A DNA stretch of 6,045 nt from an uncultured Collinsella sp. (lineage in GTDB: Bacteria; Actinomycetota; Coriobacteriia; Coriobacteriales; Coriobacteriaceae), in the NCBI GenBank assembly GCA_947003675.1, contig CAMQPJ010000088.1, positions 1 to 6,045 of the forward strand. The letters run 5' to 3'. The translations under genes and the position numbers were made by a program. The notes beneath the pieces are model-generated. The model did not search any database and was not told the DNA's origin. It saw only the letters and a list, made by a program, of their open reading frames with translations. Positions 6,030 to 6,045 of this stretch are shown piece by piece. The first letter of the stretch is position 1. Every line of letters begins with the position of its first letter.

Positions 6030-6045
6030 TATTGGACAAATTGAT

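Noticed and set aside
1..6045. CRISPR array, tRNA/rRNA gene, transposase, phage or defence system
   Set aside because: No repeat-spacer pattern, no tRNA-like cloverleaf recognised by eye, and all long coding frames are assigned to transport, metabolism, lipid phosphorylation or translation rescue.

Overview
The window is GC-rich bacterial DNA with short intergenic gaps, strong GGAGG-type ribosome binding sites and small GC-rich palindromes between genes. The proteins look like those of Coriobacteriia (gut Actinomycetota), most probably Collinsella or a close relative. This assignment is an inference from protein style and from intergenic palindromes with a GGGACTGT/ACAGTCCC core, which I associate with that group. 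I could not check it.

Layout. The plus-strand left third (1-1925) holds the 3' part of a CLC-family anion channel/antiporter gene and then a YegS/BmrU-type diacylglycerol (lipid) kinase gene. The kinase reading frame is broken by a single-base shift between about 1071 and 1087. An 86-bp convergent gap follows, filled by a near-perfect 27-bp inverted repeat. The rest of the window (2012-5944) is on the minus strand. In transcription order it holds metY (O-acetylhomoserine sulfhydrylase type), a 12-helix DHA2-like drug/H+ antiporter, xpt (xanthine phosphoribosyltransferase) and a small GGQ-domain protein of the ribosome-rescue type (ArfB / C12orf65-like). metY has a plausible sigma-70-type promoter and a possible operator upstream.

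How the genes fit together. These are ordinary housekeeping or accessory genes: sulfur amino acid synthesis, efflux, purine salvage, translation rescue, anion transport and lipid phosphorylation. I see no single pathway and no defence, phage, CRISPR or biosynthetic system. The most notable architecture is regulatory. Two hairpins with T-tracts on the minus strand (after metY and after xpt) each end only a few bases before the ribosome binding site of the next gene. The MFS gene and the GGQ gene therefore have almost no room for a promoter of their own downstream of the hairpin, so read-through or attenuation is plausible. The other main observation is the kinase frameshift, whose junction resembles the prfB recoding site but lacks its upstream stimulator. 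No gene-free stretch exceeds 300 bases.
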